Source: Candidatus Calescibacterium sp.
GTDB lineage: Bacteria > DRYD01
Length of the DNA stretch: 64,000 nt
Assembly (NCBI GenBank): GCA_025059235.1
Contig: JANXCV010000002.1
Coordinates: 81,498 to 145,497, forward strand
Direction of reading: 5' to 3'
Both the position numbers and the translations under genes were made by a program. Positions 27,657 to 35,812 of the stretch are shown here, piece after piece (position 1 is the first letter of the stretch; every line of letters starts with the position of its first letter). Under the pieces are notes generated by a model. That model was not told the origin of the DNA. It ran no database searches and saw only the letters and a list, made by a program, of their open reading frames with translations.

Positions 27657-29138
27657 TTATTTTTTGACTGCTATGGCAGCTGGGGTAGAGAATAATCCTG
27701 GTACTGTGGTTGCTACTACTGCGTTTCTTGATAGATCTATTACATCTACTTTCTTTGAAACTTTACAAGATACGTACATTTTTAGTCCGTTTGGATCTAT
27801 TCCCATATAAGTTGGCCCTTCGCTGGTTTGGATGTTAGCTACTATTTTACTTGTAAGGACATCGATTACACTTATTGTATTTGATCCTTCGTTTGAGACG
27901 TATACCCATTTTAAGGAGGGATGTACTACTATTTTTGATGGTTTATAACCTGTTCTGAACCTACCGACTTCAATGTTATTTTTAGCGTCTACCAGTGATA
28001 CTGAATTGTCGTTGTAGTTAGCTATATAGACTCTTCTTCCGTCTGGTGTTGCTACTCCGATGGGGTGAGCTCCTACTTTTAATGTACTGATTACTTCCAA
28101 AGTAGATGGATTTAGTGTCAAGAGGTAACCCTTAGTGCTATCTCCATATGAGACAAATATTTTTTCATTGTCTGGAGAGATTGCTATTCCGTTTGGTTGT
28201 AAAATACCTAATTTTGATGTTTTGGGGTTTTTGTAGAATTCTATTGCTGAGAGGGGAAAATCTCGGTTTGCGTCAAGCTTTATTAATTTTGGATTTGGTC
28301 CCATAAGGGTTACATATACGAAATTTGGGTTTACTGCCAGGTCTGAGGGTATACCTTCGTTTGATAAAGAGAAGTTGTTTACAACTTTGTTATTTTGTTC
28401 AGGAGATATTACATAGAAATTTGATTTGTAGTCTAGGGCGTATAGTTTTTTATAGGAGGGATGGAAGGAAATTAGGTGAACCCTGGCGTTGACTTTTGCG
28501 ATAGCCTTTATTTTCCCGTCTGTATGAGAACTCATTATAGAAATGGAATTAACTGCATGGTACATCATTACTGCGTCTTGTCCATAGCTTGAGAAATATT
28601 TTCTATCTGCGTATTCTAGAGGGTTGTGTCCGTAAGGGATTGCTGCCATATCGGGCACATCTTGTGGGCCTGCTGAGTGGGGGATTCCTCCAACTGCATC
28701 CGTATCAGATGGATAAGCAATATAGACCCTGTCTGTTATTGGGTTGTAGTTAATTCCGAACGTCGAAGAATCCAAAGAAGCTACTTTTTCGGGTTCAAGG
28801 ATTACATTGATTATTTTTATCTCTCCGGGGTTAAGCTGTATTTGTAATATTTGTGTTTTGAATTGAGGTTTGGATATTGTCATTTTATATTGTCCTGGTA
28901 GTAGGTTTAGGAATTCGAAGGAGGGGGTATTTGTGGTTAGAAATTGTTGGGGTGTTCCTGGGGTAGGTGAGATGGGTTCAAGTAGTATGAGGACTCCGGT
29001 ACCTGGTGCCGTACCCGAACCTACCCCCGGCAAAACCGAGTAGTCTAGTAATATATTTCCCCTTATTTGACCAACATTAGCTAAGACACTTATCGAAAAT
29101 AACAGAACAGTAAATGCAAAGAACACTAATATTTTCAT
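27657..29138 (-). CDS. secreted YVTN-type beta-propeller protein with N-terminal carboxypeptidase-regulatory/CnaB-like domain
   Basis: Signal peptide; PGQYKMTISKPQFKTQILQIQLNPGE; blades RRVYIANYNDNSVSLVDAKNNIEVG / KWVYVSNEGSNTISVIDVLTSKIVANIQT / LKMYVSCKVSKKVDVIDL. Confidence 0.85.
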   Translation of the reverse strand: MKILVFFAFTVLLFSISVLANVGQIRGNILLDYSVLPGVGSGTAPGTGVLILLEPISPTPGTPQQFLTTNTPSFEFLNLLPGQYKMTISKPQFKTQILQIQLNPGEIKIINVILEPEKVASLDSSTFGINYNPITDRVYIAYPSDTDAVGGIPHSAGPQDVPDMAAIPYGHNPLEYADRKYFSSYGQDAVMMYHAVNSISIMSSHTDGKIKAIAKVNARVHLISFHPSYKKLYALDYKSNFYVISPEQNNKVVNNFSLSNEGIPSDLAVNPNFVYVTLMGPNPKLIKLDANRDFPLSAIEFYKNPKTSKLGILQPNGIAISPDNEKIFVSYGDSTKGYLLTLNPSTLEVISTLKVGAHPIGVATPDGRRVYIANYNDNSVSLVDAKNNIEVGRFRTGYKPSKIVVHPSLKWVYVSNEGSNTISVIDVLTSKIVANIQTSEGPTYMGIDPNGLKMYVSCKVSKKVDVIDLSRNAVVATTVPGLFSTPAAIAVKK

Positions 29139-29257
29139 TTTTTTCTTTTATTCCCTCCTTTTTTCAATAGTCCATCTATTTTATATTTAATCTTTTTGTT
29201 TTATTTATCCCTCGTGAAGGATAAGAAAAAGAGTTTATAGAAAAAAATGTATTAGCA

Positions 29258-29767
29258 ATGATAAGGGAAAATAAAGCGAGTGAACTAGAAGTGTCTGTGG
29301 AAAATCTTTCTCTTTTCGATGCTTTTTACGTTCAGAAATATCTTGATGATTTAGAGATAGCTAAGAAGGCGTTTGGAGTGGTGAACGAGTCTACTAACCT
29401 ATTTGAGAACATTTCCAAACTAAAGAAGAGTTTGATTTTGAATAGAAGTAATTTTAAAAGTATAAAGTATAATAGGAAAACTGTGGGGTTTATCCAAATC
29501 CACTATGAGACTCCTAGCCAAGTCAAAATAGGCATAGTTATTGGAGAAAAAAACTACTGGGGAAAAAATATCGGAAGAATAGCTTTAAAGAAGATAATCT
29601 CAATGTTGTTTAGAAGTAATAAGAATGTTGAGGTTATTTTGCTGGATACTGCTTCGTATAACGTTGCGGCAAGAAAGTGTTTTGAAAATGTAGGGTTTAA
29701 GGTTTATAAAGAAGAGAACGGGAAAGTTTATATGCGTTTTTTGAGGGAGGATTATAAGGAGGAGTAG
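29258..29767 (+). CDS. GNAT-family N-acetyltransferase
   Basis: IGIVIGEKNYWGKNIGRIALKKII...NVAARKCFENVGFKVYKEE acetyl-CoA binding/C-terminal GNAT pattern. Confidence 0.82.
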   Translation: MIRENKASELEVSVENLSLFDAFYVQKYLDDLEIAKKAFGVVNESTNLFENISKLKKSLILNRSNFKSIKYNRKTVGFIQIHYETPSQVKIGIVIGEKNYWGKNIGRIALKKIISMLFRSNKNVEVILLDTASYNVAARKCFENVGFKVYKEENGKVYMRFLREDYKEE

Positions 29768-29800
29768 ATGTGTATATTGTTGAATTAATAGGGAGTGAGG

Positions 29801-29885
29801 GGGCAGGTGGCCGAGCGGTCAAAGGCATGGGACTGTAAATCCCACGGGCGAAAGCCCTTCAGTGGTTCAAATCCACTCCTGCCCA
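29801..29885 (+). tRNA. tRNA-Tyr (anticodon GTA)
   Basis: Acceptor GGGCAGG...CCTGCCC, class II long variable arm, anticodon loop CTGTAAA, GGTTCAAATCC T-loop; CCA not encoded. Confidence 0.95.
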
Positions 29886-29898
29886 ACTAAAAACCAAC

Positions 29899-30450
29899 TT
29901 GCTAAAAAAAAACCAAATCTATCTCCTACCAATAGAAAGGCATAACCTAGTGACTATCCACCAATGGATAAGAGAATCCGACAATTTCTTTACATTTTCC
30001 GAAACTTTTGTAACTACTCCCAATTTCGACGAACTCGAAAACTGGTATAACTCTCTAATCAACAACAGTAGAAATAAAGTTTTTATCATAAATCATATTG
30101 AAACCAAAGCTCCTTTGGGAATGATCGAAGTATCAAGAATTGATTGGCGAAACAGATATGGATATATCGGAATTTTAATAGGAGATAAAAACAATAGAAG
30201 AAAAGGTTATGCTACCGATGCTATAAAAATAATCGTAAAGCTATCTTTTGATCAATGGGGGCTAAACAAATTATGTGCCTTAGTAACCGAAAATAATATA
30301 CCCTCAGTAAAACTATTCGAAAAATTACATTTCACTAAAGAAGCGATCTTAAGAGAAAATATATACCTCGACTCTAAATATCATAACCAGTTCATCTTTT
30401 CACTTTTGAAAAGGGAATATGAGCAGAGAATTGATTTTTATAGCAATTAA
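29899..30450 (+). CDS. RimJ/RimL-type GNAT N-acetyltransferase
   Basis: YGYIGILIGDKNNRRKGYATDAIKIIVKLSFDQWGLNKLCALVTENNIPSVKLFEKLHFTKEAILRENIYLDSKYHNQFIFSLLKREY; TTG start. Confidence 0.87.
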   Translation: MLKKNQIYLLPIERHNLVTIHQWIRESDNFFTFSETFVTTPNFDELENWYNSLINNSRNKVFIINHIETKAPLGMIEVSRIDWRNRYGYIGILIGDKNNRRKGYATDAIKIIVKLSFDQWGLNKLCALVTENNIPSVKLFEKLHFTKEAILRENIYLDSKYHNQFIFSLLKREYEQRIDFYSN

Positions 30451-30703
30451 TCTCGCAAAAGCGGGCACCATAATTTTGCTATTGGCTATGATATACTTCG
30501 AGTATGCTCAGATACAAAGTATTAAACAGAAAAATGAAGAATTGATTAATACTATTCAATCAAGGAGAGGTAATCTGGAATTTTTAAAACAGGTTATGAA
30601 TCTGTATCAAAGGGAGGAGTATGTATATCCATATTTGGTAAGAAAATATGGGCTTTTGAAAACAGATAAGTGTAAGCTTTACATTATGGAGGTGGAAAAT
30701 TAA
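30419..30703 (+). CDS. small single-TM coiled-coil protein, possible FtsB/DivIC-like
   Basis: N-terminal TM then coiled coil; EEYVYPYLVRKYGLLKTDKCKLYIMEV resembles the FtsB/DivIC C-terminal pattern. Confidence 0.55.
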   Translation: MSRELIFIAINLAKAGTIILLLAMIYFEYAQIQSIKQKNEELINTIQSRRGNLEFLKQVMNLYQREEYVYPYLVRKYGLLKTDKCKLYIMEVEN

Positions 30704-30858
30704 TGTCGAAAAAGCAAAATAAGAAGGATACCCAAAGGGTTGAAAACCCTCAGGAAAAAGCCGACAAAGAATTTGAAAAAAAATTAAAAAAATTCCTCAA
30801 AGACAGTGCACAAAATATAGCTCAAGCAAAGAAAAATATGGAAAGAAAACAGAAATAG
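30703..30858 (+). CDS. 51 aa lysine/glutamine-rich small protein
   Basis: TAATG stop/start overlap with the preceding gene after GGAGGT-like signal; MSKKQNKKDTQRVENPQEKADKEFEKKLKKFLKDSAQNIAQAKKNMERKQK; below the supplied ORF-length cutoff. Confidence 0.5.
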   Translation: MSKKQNKKDTQRVENPQEKADKEFEKKLKKFLKDSAQNIAQAKKNMERKQK

Positions 30859-30868
30859 CAGAGGTGAA

Positions 30869-31597
30869 ATGAATCATAACTTTAGGCTAGACTTTGTAGG
30901 ATATACCGGCAAAACAGGTAACATAATATATAACTCACTGAAAGAAAAATACAACTTCACAAATCTTGTAAATTCTAAAAATTATAAAGATTACCTACGA
31001 AAAGACTTTAACGATACTATACTCATTGATTTTTCATCAAAGCAATTTGTTTTTGAATTTATCGAGGCGAATAATGGAAAAGAGTTTAGGAATCTGTTTT
31101 ATATCTCAGGGGTTACCGGTTTTTTGGTAGAAGAATTCGAATATATTAACAGCTCGTTTGTAAATATGAAAGCTTTCGGTTTACATTTTCCAAATTTTAG
31201 CATAGGTATTAATCTTATCAATGATTTTGTAAGGAAGGTAAGTTCATATTTCTTCGAGGCGGAAATCATAGAGATGCATCACAAGACGAAGAAGGACAAA
31301 CCTTCTGGAACATCTCTTATGACATCTACAATTATTAACCAAGTATGGAAACGAAATAATATAAATAATCAAGTTAATGTTCACTCAATTAGGTTACCCT
31401 CTCTTGTTGCTCATCAGACAATATTGTTTTCGAATGAATTTGGAGAAATCATAGAAATAACGCATCACAGTATAAGTAGATCTTGTTTTTCTATAGGTGT
31501 TCATAAGGTTTTGGAAAAGATTTTTAAAAGTAAATACGATGAATTTGTTCCAGGATTCAAGTTTAATCTGAATCTACTCGAATTCATAGAGGGATAG
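30869..31597 (+). CDS. dapB: 4-hydroxy-tetrahydrodipicolinate reductase
   Basis: VGYTGKTG N-terminus, EIIEMHHKTKKDKPSGTSLM, SIRLPSLVAHQTILFSNEFGEIIEITHHS. Confidence 0.88.
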   Translation: MNHNFRLDFVGYTGKTGNIIYNSLKEKYNFTNLVNSKNYKDYLRKDFNDTILIDFSSKQFVFEFIEANNGKEFRNLFYISGVTGFLVEEFEYINSSFVNMKAFGLHFPNFSIGINLINDFVRKVSSYFFEAEIIEMHHKTKKDKPSGTSLMTSTIINQVWKRNNINNQVNVHSIRLPSLVAHQTILFSNEFGEIIEITHHSISRSCFSIGVHKVLEKIFKSKYDEFVPGFKFNLNLLEFIEG

Positions 31598-31603
31598 GTA
31601 TTC

Positions 31604-32545
31604 CTATATCATTCCTACAATTTCTCTTATGTCGTTATATTTGAAGCTATACCCAGTTTTGATAAGATTATGTGGAATTATCTTAGGGCTGCAAAATAGA
31701 CTATACGGTAATTCGTAATATTTGGGCATCAATAGTTTAAGTGATTTCTCTAGAATTCTTAACGGTAGATCTATAATGAATGCTTTCCTAAAAATCGAAT
31801 GAGTGGTAATATATAATTCAAGAAATTCTCTAAAAGTTATGTAGTTATTCGATACTGTATTTATTATGCCGGTGAAATCATTTTGGATTAGAAATTCGAT
31901 AATTCTTGGTATTTCTTCGTTATATATCCATGGAAAATAAGAACTGGGTGAAAAATTTATGCCAATTGAGAATAGGGAGGGGACTAATAATGATTGTGAA
32001 ATTTTCGATTTTTTATCCAGAACAGCTCCTATTCTCATTATCACAGACTTGTCGGAATATTTTGAATCTATTATGGTTTTTTCCCAATCTCTTATTAGGT
32101 TTGATATTATGTTATCTTGTATTTCTGAGTTTTCGTCTACTTCTAGATCTTTAGATTTATAGTATATACCTATTGCCGAAGCTGAGAAGATTTTTAAAAC
32201 CTCTATGTTTAGTTTTTCTAGGACAGATATTACTTTTTGATTTATCTTCACTCTACTTTTGTAGATATTTTGCCACTTTTTATCATTTATAAATCCGAAT
32301 ATTGTTTCTCCAGTAAACAGAAAGACTATCCATTGCCCCTTATTTTTCTCTAGGATAGTTTGTAGTTTTTCTTCTAAATCTGTTTCTAAGTCGTTATATT
32401 GGACGAATATAGTTTTTTCATCCTGATAGTTGATACTTTTTCTTGAAAGGCAGTATATTTTTTGGTACTCCATGTGTTTTATATGTTGGTATATTTTGTT
32501 TCCTATGAGTCCTGTTTGTCCTAAGAGAAGTACGAACTTATTCAT
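31604..32545 (-). CDS. TIGR01777/YfcH-like NAD-dependent epimerase family protein
   Basis: LLLGQTGLIGNKIYQHI, GETIFG...W...IYKSRVKIN, FSASAIGIYY, RIGAVLDKKS, PWIYNEEIPRII. Confidence 0.78.
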   Translation of the reverse strand: MNKFVLLLGQTGLIGNKIYQHIKHMEYQKIYCLSRKSINYQDEKTIFVQYNDLETDLEEKLQTILEKNKGQWIVFLFTGETIFGFINDKKWQNIYKSRVKINQKVISVLEKLNIEVLKIFSASAIGIYYKSKDLEVDENSEIQDNIISNLIRDWEKTIIDSKYSDKSVIMRIGAVLDKKSKISQSLLVPSLFSIGINFSPSSYFPWIYNEEIPRIIEFLIQNDFTGIINTVSNNYITFREFLELYITTHSIFRKAFIIDLPLRILEKSLKLLMPKYYELPYSLFCSPKIIPHNLIKTGYSFKYNDIREIVGMI

Positions 32546-33828
32546 TATGCTAGGTTTTGGTTTTTCAATGTGATTGCAATTTTTATTGCTTTTTGTATAT
32601 CTATTAGTCCGTTACCTTGTGAGTATTTATCGAATTCTTTTCCGTCTTTATCTTTTAGTTTATTTGTGCTTTGAGTTATTATTTTTTTTATTAGTTGAGG
32701 TGTTGCGTTGGGTAGGATTTCGTATAATAGAGCTGCTAGGCCGCTTACCAGTGCTGTTCCTGCACTTGTACCAGAGCTCTCTATATAATATCCCTTTTCC
32801 CATTTATTTGAGTTGGTTTTTTTTTCATCTTCTGTTGTTTGTAGAAATTCTGTTCTTTGGGGGGAGAAGTTTTTATCAAGATATGGGTCGAATATGCTGT
32901 TTGGTACTCTTGCTCCTACGACTTTTTTTGAAGGTGCTATCACGTCTGGTTTATCTAATTTTTCTTTTGTTGGTGTTGGTCCTTTTGAGGAACCTATGTA
33001 TATTTCGTCATCACTGATGTGGGGTGTATTTTTTGTGTCGCTACCTCCAACAGTAATGACATCGGGTGCTATTCCGGGGCTATCTATTGTTTCATAGGTT
33101 TGGTCGTTTCCTGCTGCTGCTACTACGGTGTACTCTTGTGCTAGATCGTTTGCTAGCTTAGCTATTATGTCTTCTGCCCATGATTTTTCGGGTTCGGGAT
33201 CTATGCCTAACGACATATTTATTACTTTGATATTATATTTTTTTCCGTTTTCTTTAAGCCATTCAAGTGCTTTTATTACTTCTGAGACTGAGGTTATTCT
33301 AAGGATGACAAACTTCACGCCTGGTGCTATGCCTCGGTTATATCCGTTTGAAGCTTTTCCTGTTCCCCCTATTAAAGAAGCTACATAAGTTCCGTGTCCC
33401 AGTATATCTTTGGGATTTTCTTGAGTTGATTCGTTTGAAAAATCTTTGTAGTATATTATTCTAGACTTTTCTATATCTGGGTGATCGTATATTATGCCGC
33501 TGTCTATTACTGCTACGACTACATCTTTTCCTGTTATTCCGTTTTCTATTGCTGATCTGAGGTTTATTGATTCTAGAGAAATGTTCAGAGATGTCGCTAG
33601 TTCTTGTTTTTTTTCTACCTCTCCTGTGAAAATATGCCTATTCAAAGGTTTGTTAAAAATGGAAAAATACTTTGAATATACTCTATCTATATAGTCTTGG
33701 GTAATTTCGTGGTAATCTATTGGATTTTGATTTTTTAATTGCTTTTTAGGATTAGGAAATTTTTTTTCATATATCGGTTTAGGAAATATATTGCTGATCT
33801 TGCTCTCTTTTATTAAAAAATTTTTCAT
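32545..33828 (-). CDS. S8-family subtilisin-like serine protease, no evident signal peptide
   Basis: VVAVIDSGIIYDHPDIE (Asp), GHGTYVASLIGG (His), VVAAAGNDQ (Asn), SSGTSAGTALVSGLAALL (Ser). Confidence 0.92.
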   Translation of the reverse strand: MKNFLIKESKISNIFPKPIYEKKFPNPKKQLKNQNPIDYHEITQDYIDRVYSKYFSIFNKPLNRHIFTGEVEKKQELATSLNISLESINLRSAIENGITGKDVVVAVIDSGIIYDHPDIEKSRIIYYKDFSNESTQENPKDILGHGTYVASLIGGTGKASNGYNRGIAPGVKFVILRITSVSEVIKALEWLKENGKKYNIKVINMSLGIDPEPEKSWAEDIIAKLANDLAQEYTVVAAAGNDQTYETIDSPGIAPDVITVGGSDTKNTPHISDDEIYIGSSKGPTPTKEKLDKPDVIAPSKKVVGARVPNSIFDPYLDKNFSPQRTEFLQTTEDEKKTNSNKWEKGYYIESSGTSAGTALVSGLAALLYEILPNATPQLIKKIITQSTNKLKDKDGKEFDKYSQGNGLIDIQKAIKIAITLKNQNLA

Positions 33829-33976
33829 ATGCGTTTAATTCTATTGATTGATATATGACTACTTTTTATAGAATTATGTAAAAAAAATGTTAAAAAAGTT
33901 GAATTTTTCTATAAGGTTTTTTGGATAGGAACATATAATAATTGAGGCTAAAATTATCTCTGGAGGAGGGATTTGT

Positions 33977-35206
33977 ATGTCGTTCGACGTGTTTTCCAAC
34001 CTAAATATTGTAACTTCAGGAGTTAATAGACCATATCTAGTTAATAGCGTTATATCAGAAACCTCTATTTCCCCTATTCAGGATGGATTTATAGATAGTA
34101 ATGTTTTTGAGATACCCAATTATACTGATCTATTGACTAGCGTTAGACCTACGAACTTTAATACTTCATATAATCCTGAGCCAATACCTGCAATATCAGA
34201 GCCTAACTACCAAAGCTATCAACAGATAAATTCCCTTCAACAACTATCAGAAATATTCAGAAATTATTACGAAAAATTTAGTCAACTTACTAAAATATAT
34301 CAGAAAACAGAAAATGATAAATTAAGGACAATAAGTGCAATAAGAAATCTGGAGAATCAGAAAGTGGAAATAGATAACCGTATAAGAATTTTAAACCAAA
34401 AGATTCAGGAGTTGAACAATCAGGCTCAGAACTTAGAAAACCAAGCTCAGCAGATGGATACGCAAGCACAAAACTTTGAGATCCAGGCAAATACTCAAGA
34501 GCAGAATGCTATCCTCTTGGAGCAACAAGCTCAGACTCTGATGGCAAACCCGTTTACTGCAGGTGCAGGAGCTCAGCTTTTAACACAAGCTCAAGCTCTA
34601 AGGCAAATAGCCATGAACCTCAGGGCTCAATCTCAGCAGCTAAGACAACAGGCTCAACAACTACGCCAGCAAGCTCAACAACTAAAACACCAAGCACAGC
34701 AACTAAAACAACAAGTTAATCAACTAGAACAAAGAAAACAAATGATTGATATTAAACTGAATAACCTTAAAAAACTGCTGCAAAATATAAACAATTATCA
34801 GGATAGAATCAAGGATTCTCTGAGAAAGCTATTGGAGCACGTAAGAATGATAAAAGTAAGGGCTCAAGAACTCTCCGCTAAAGACCAGCAAGAAAATATT
34901 CAAAAAATCTTGGAACTCTTAAATAAGCTTAATAACCCCAGAAATATGAATAACCTGTATAGCATTCTTGGTTTTTCTCCGTTTGGAGGTATAAACTATC
35001 TACCGGGGTTTGGTTCACCAATTGGATTTCTACCAGGCTCTGTAGAAAATAGGATTTATCCCATGCAAGATTTATTCCAAAATTTGTTAAGTTTTGCTGG
35101 ATTTTTGGGTATGGTAGGTTCTTTTACTCCAATACCGCTGCCATTATTACCTATACAAGGAATTGGCTTTACTTTTGCTAACATTAGAATAGTGAGAGCT
35201 ATTTAG
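33977..35206 (+). CDS. Gln-rich heptad-repeat coiled-coil protein
   Basis: Tandem heptads (NQAQNLE NQAQQMD TQAQNFE ... QQLRQQA QQLRQQA QQLKHQA QQLKQQV) flanking NPFTAGAGAQ turn; hydrophobic Gly/Pro-rich C-terminus. Confidence 0.8.
   Translation: MSFDVFSNLNIVTSGVNRPYLVNSVISETSISPIQDGFIDSNVFEIPNYTDLLTSVRPTNFNTSYNPEPIPAISEPNYQSYQQINSLQQLSEIFRNYYEKFSQLTKIYQKTENDKLRTISAIRNLENQKVEIDNRIRILNQKIQELNNQAQNLENQAQQMDTQAQNFEIQANTQEQNAILLEQQAQTLMANPFTAGAGAQLLTQAQALRQIAMNLRAQSQQLRQQAQQLRQQAQQLKHQAQQLKQQVNQLEQRKQMIDIKLNNLKKLLQNINNYQDRIKDSLRKLLEHVRMIKVRAQELSAKDQQENIQKILELLNKLNNPRNMNNLYSILGFSPFGGINYLPGFGSPIGFLPGSVENRIYPMQDLFQNLLSFAGFLGMVGSFTPIPLPLLPIQGIGFTFANIRIVRAI
34634..34738 (+). repeat. in-frame 21-nt tandem repeats encoding QQLxQQA heptads
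   Basis: Five consecutive related 21-mers, e.g. cagcagctaagacaacaggct / caacaactacgccagcaagct / caacaactaaaacaccaagca / cagcaactaaaacaacaagtt. Confidence 0.8.
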
Positions 35207-35208
35207 AA

Positions 35209-35811
35209 ATGGAATGGATATTTATAATTAGTTTTGCTATAGTCTTAGCTTCTGCTACTGGTTTAAGAGCTTTTTTACCTCTTACAATAGTTTCGATAAT
35301 GGCTAAGTTGAATCTAGTAACTATTCCTGCTAGTTCTCACTTCATTGCCTTTATAACCGATGATAGAGTATTAATTTTTTTGATATGTGCTACGGTAATA
35401 GAGATTTTATCAGATAAAATTCCGGTAGTGGATAATTTCTTAGATGGTGTGTATTCTTTTGTTAAGCCAATACTATCTTTAATATCTTCTTTTGGGATAG
35501 TTTTTTCTAAGCTAGAGTTTTGGCAGGCTGCAATCATAGCCATAACCCTAAGTTTTGTATCCACATCTACTGCTATGGTTACCAAGGGTGTAGTTAGGTT
35601 GACTTCATCTGCTACAACAGGTGGTACAGCTAATCCTTTTGTAAGTCTTATTGAAGACATATTGGTTACCATAAAGGTGGTATTGAGTATTATTTTCATC
35701 TGGCTTTTGCCGATACTAGCTATTTTGGTTATCTTAACGAGTTCAATCTTGGGTTTTACAATCTTTAAAATCGGTTATAGAATTTTAAAAGTAGAGAAAA
35801 CTAATACTTAG
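35209..35811 (+). CDS. DUF4126-like membrane protein
   Basis: ATGLRAFLPLTIVSIMAKLNLV..., VTKGVVRLTSSATTGGTANPFVSLIEDI. Confidence 0.75.
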   Translation: MEWIFIISFAIVLASATGLRAFLPLTIVSIMAKLNLVTIPASSHFIAFITDDRVLIFLICATVIEILSDKIPVVDNFLDGVYSFVKPILSLISSFGIVFSKLEFWQAAIIAITLSFVSTSTAMVTKGVVRLTSSATTGGTANPFVSLIEDILVTIKVVLSIIFIWLLPILAILVILTSSILGFTIFKIGYRILKVEKTNT

Positions 35812-35812
35812 A

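Noticed and set aside
29899-30450. Tandem GNAT genes as a toxin-antitoxin (TacAT-like) module
   Set aside because: No RHH/HTH antitoxin ORF is adjacent, and the second GNAT looks like a housekeeping RimJ/RimL enzyme.
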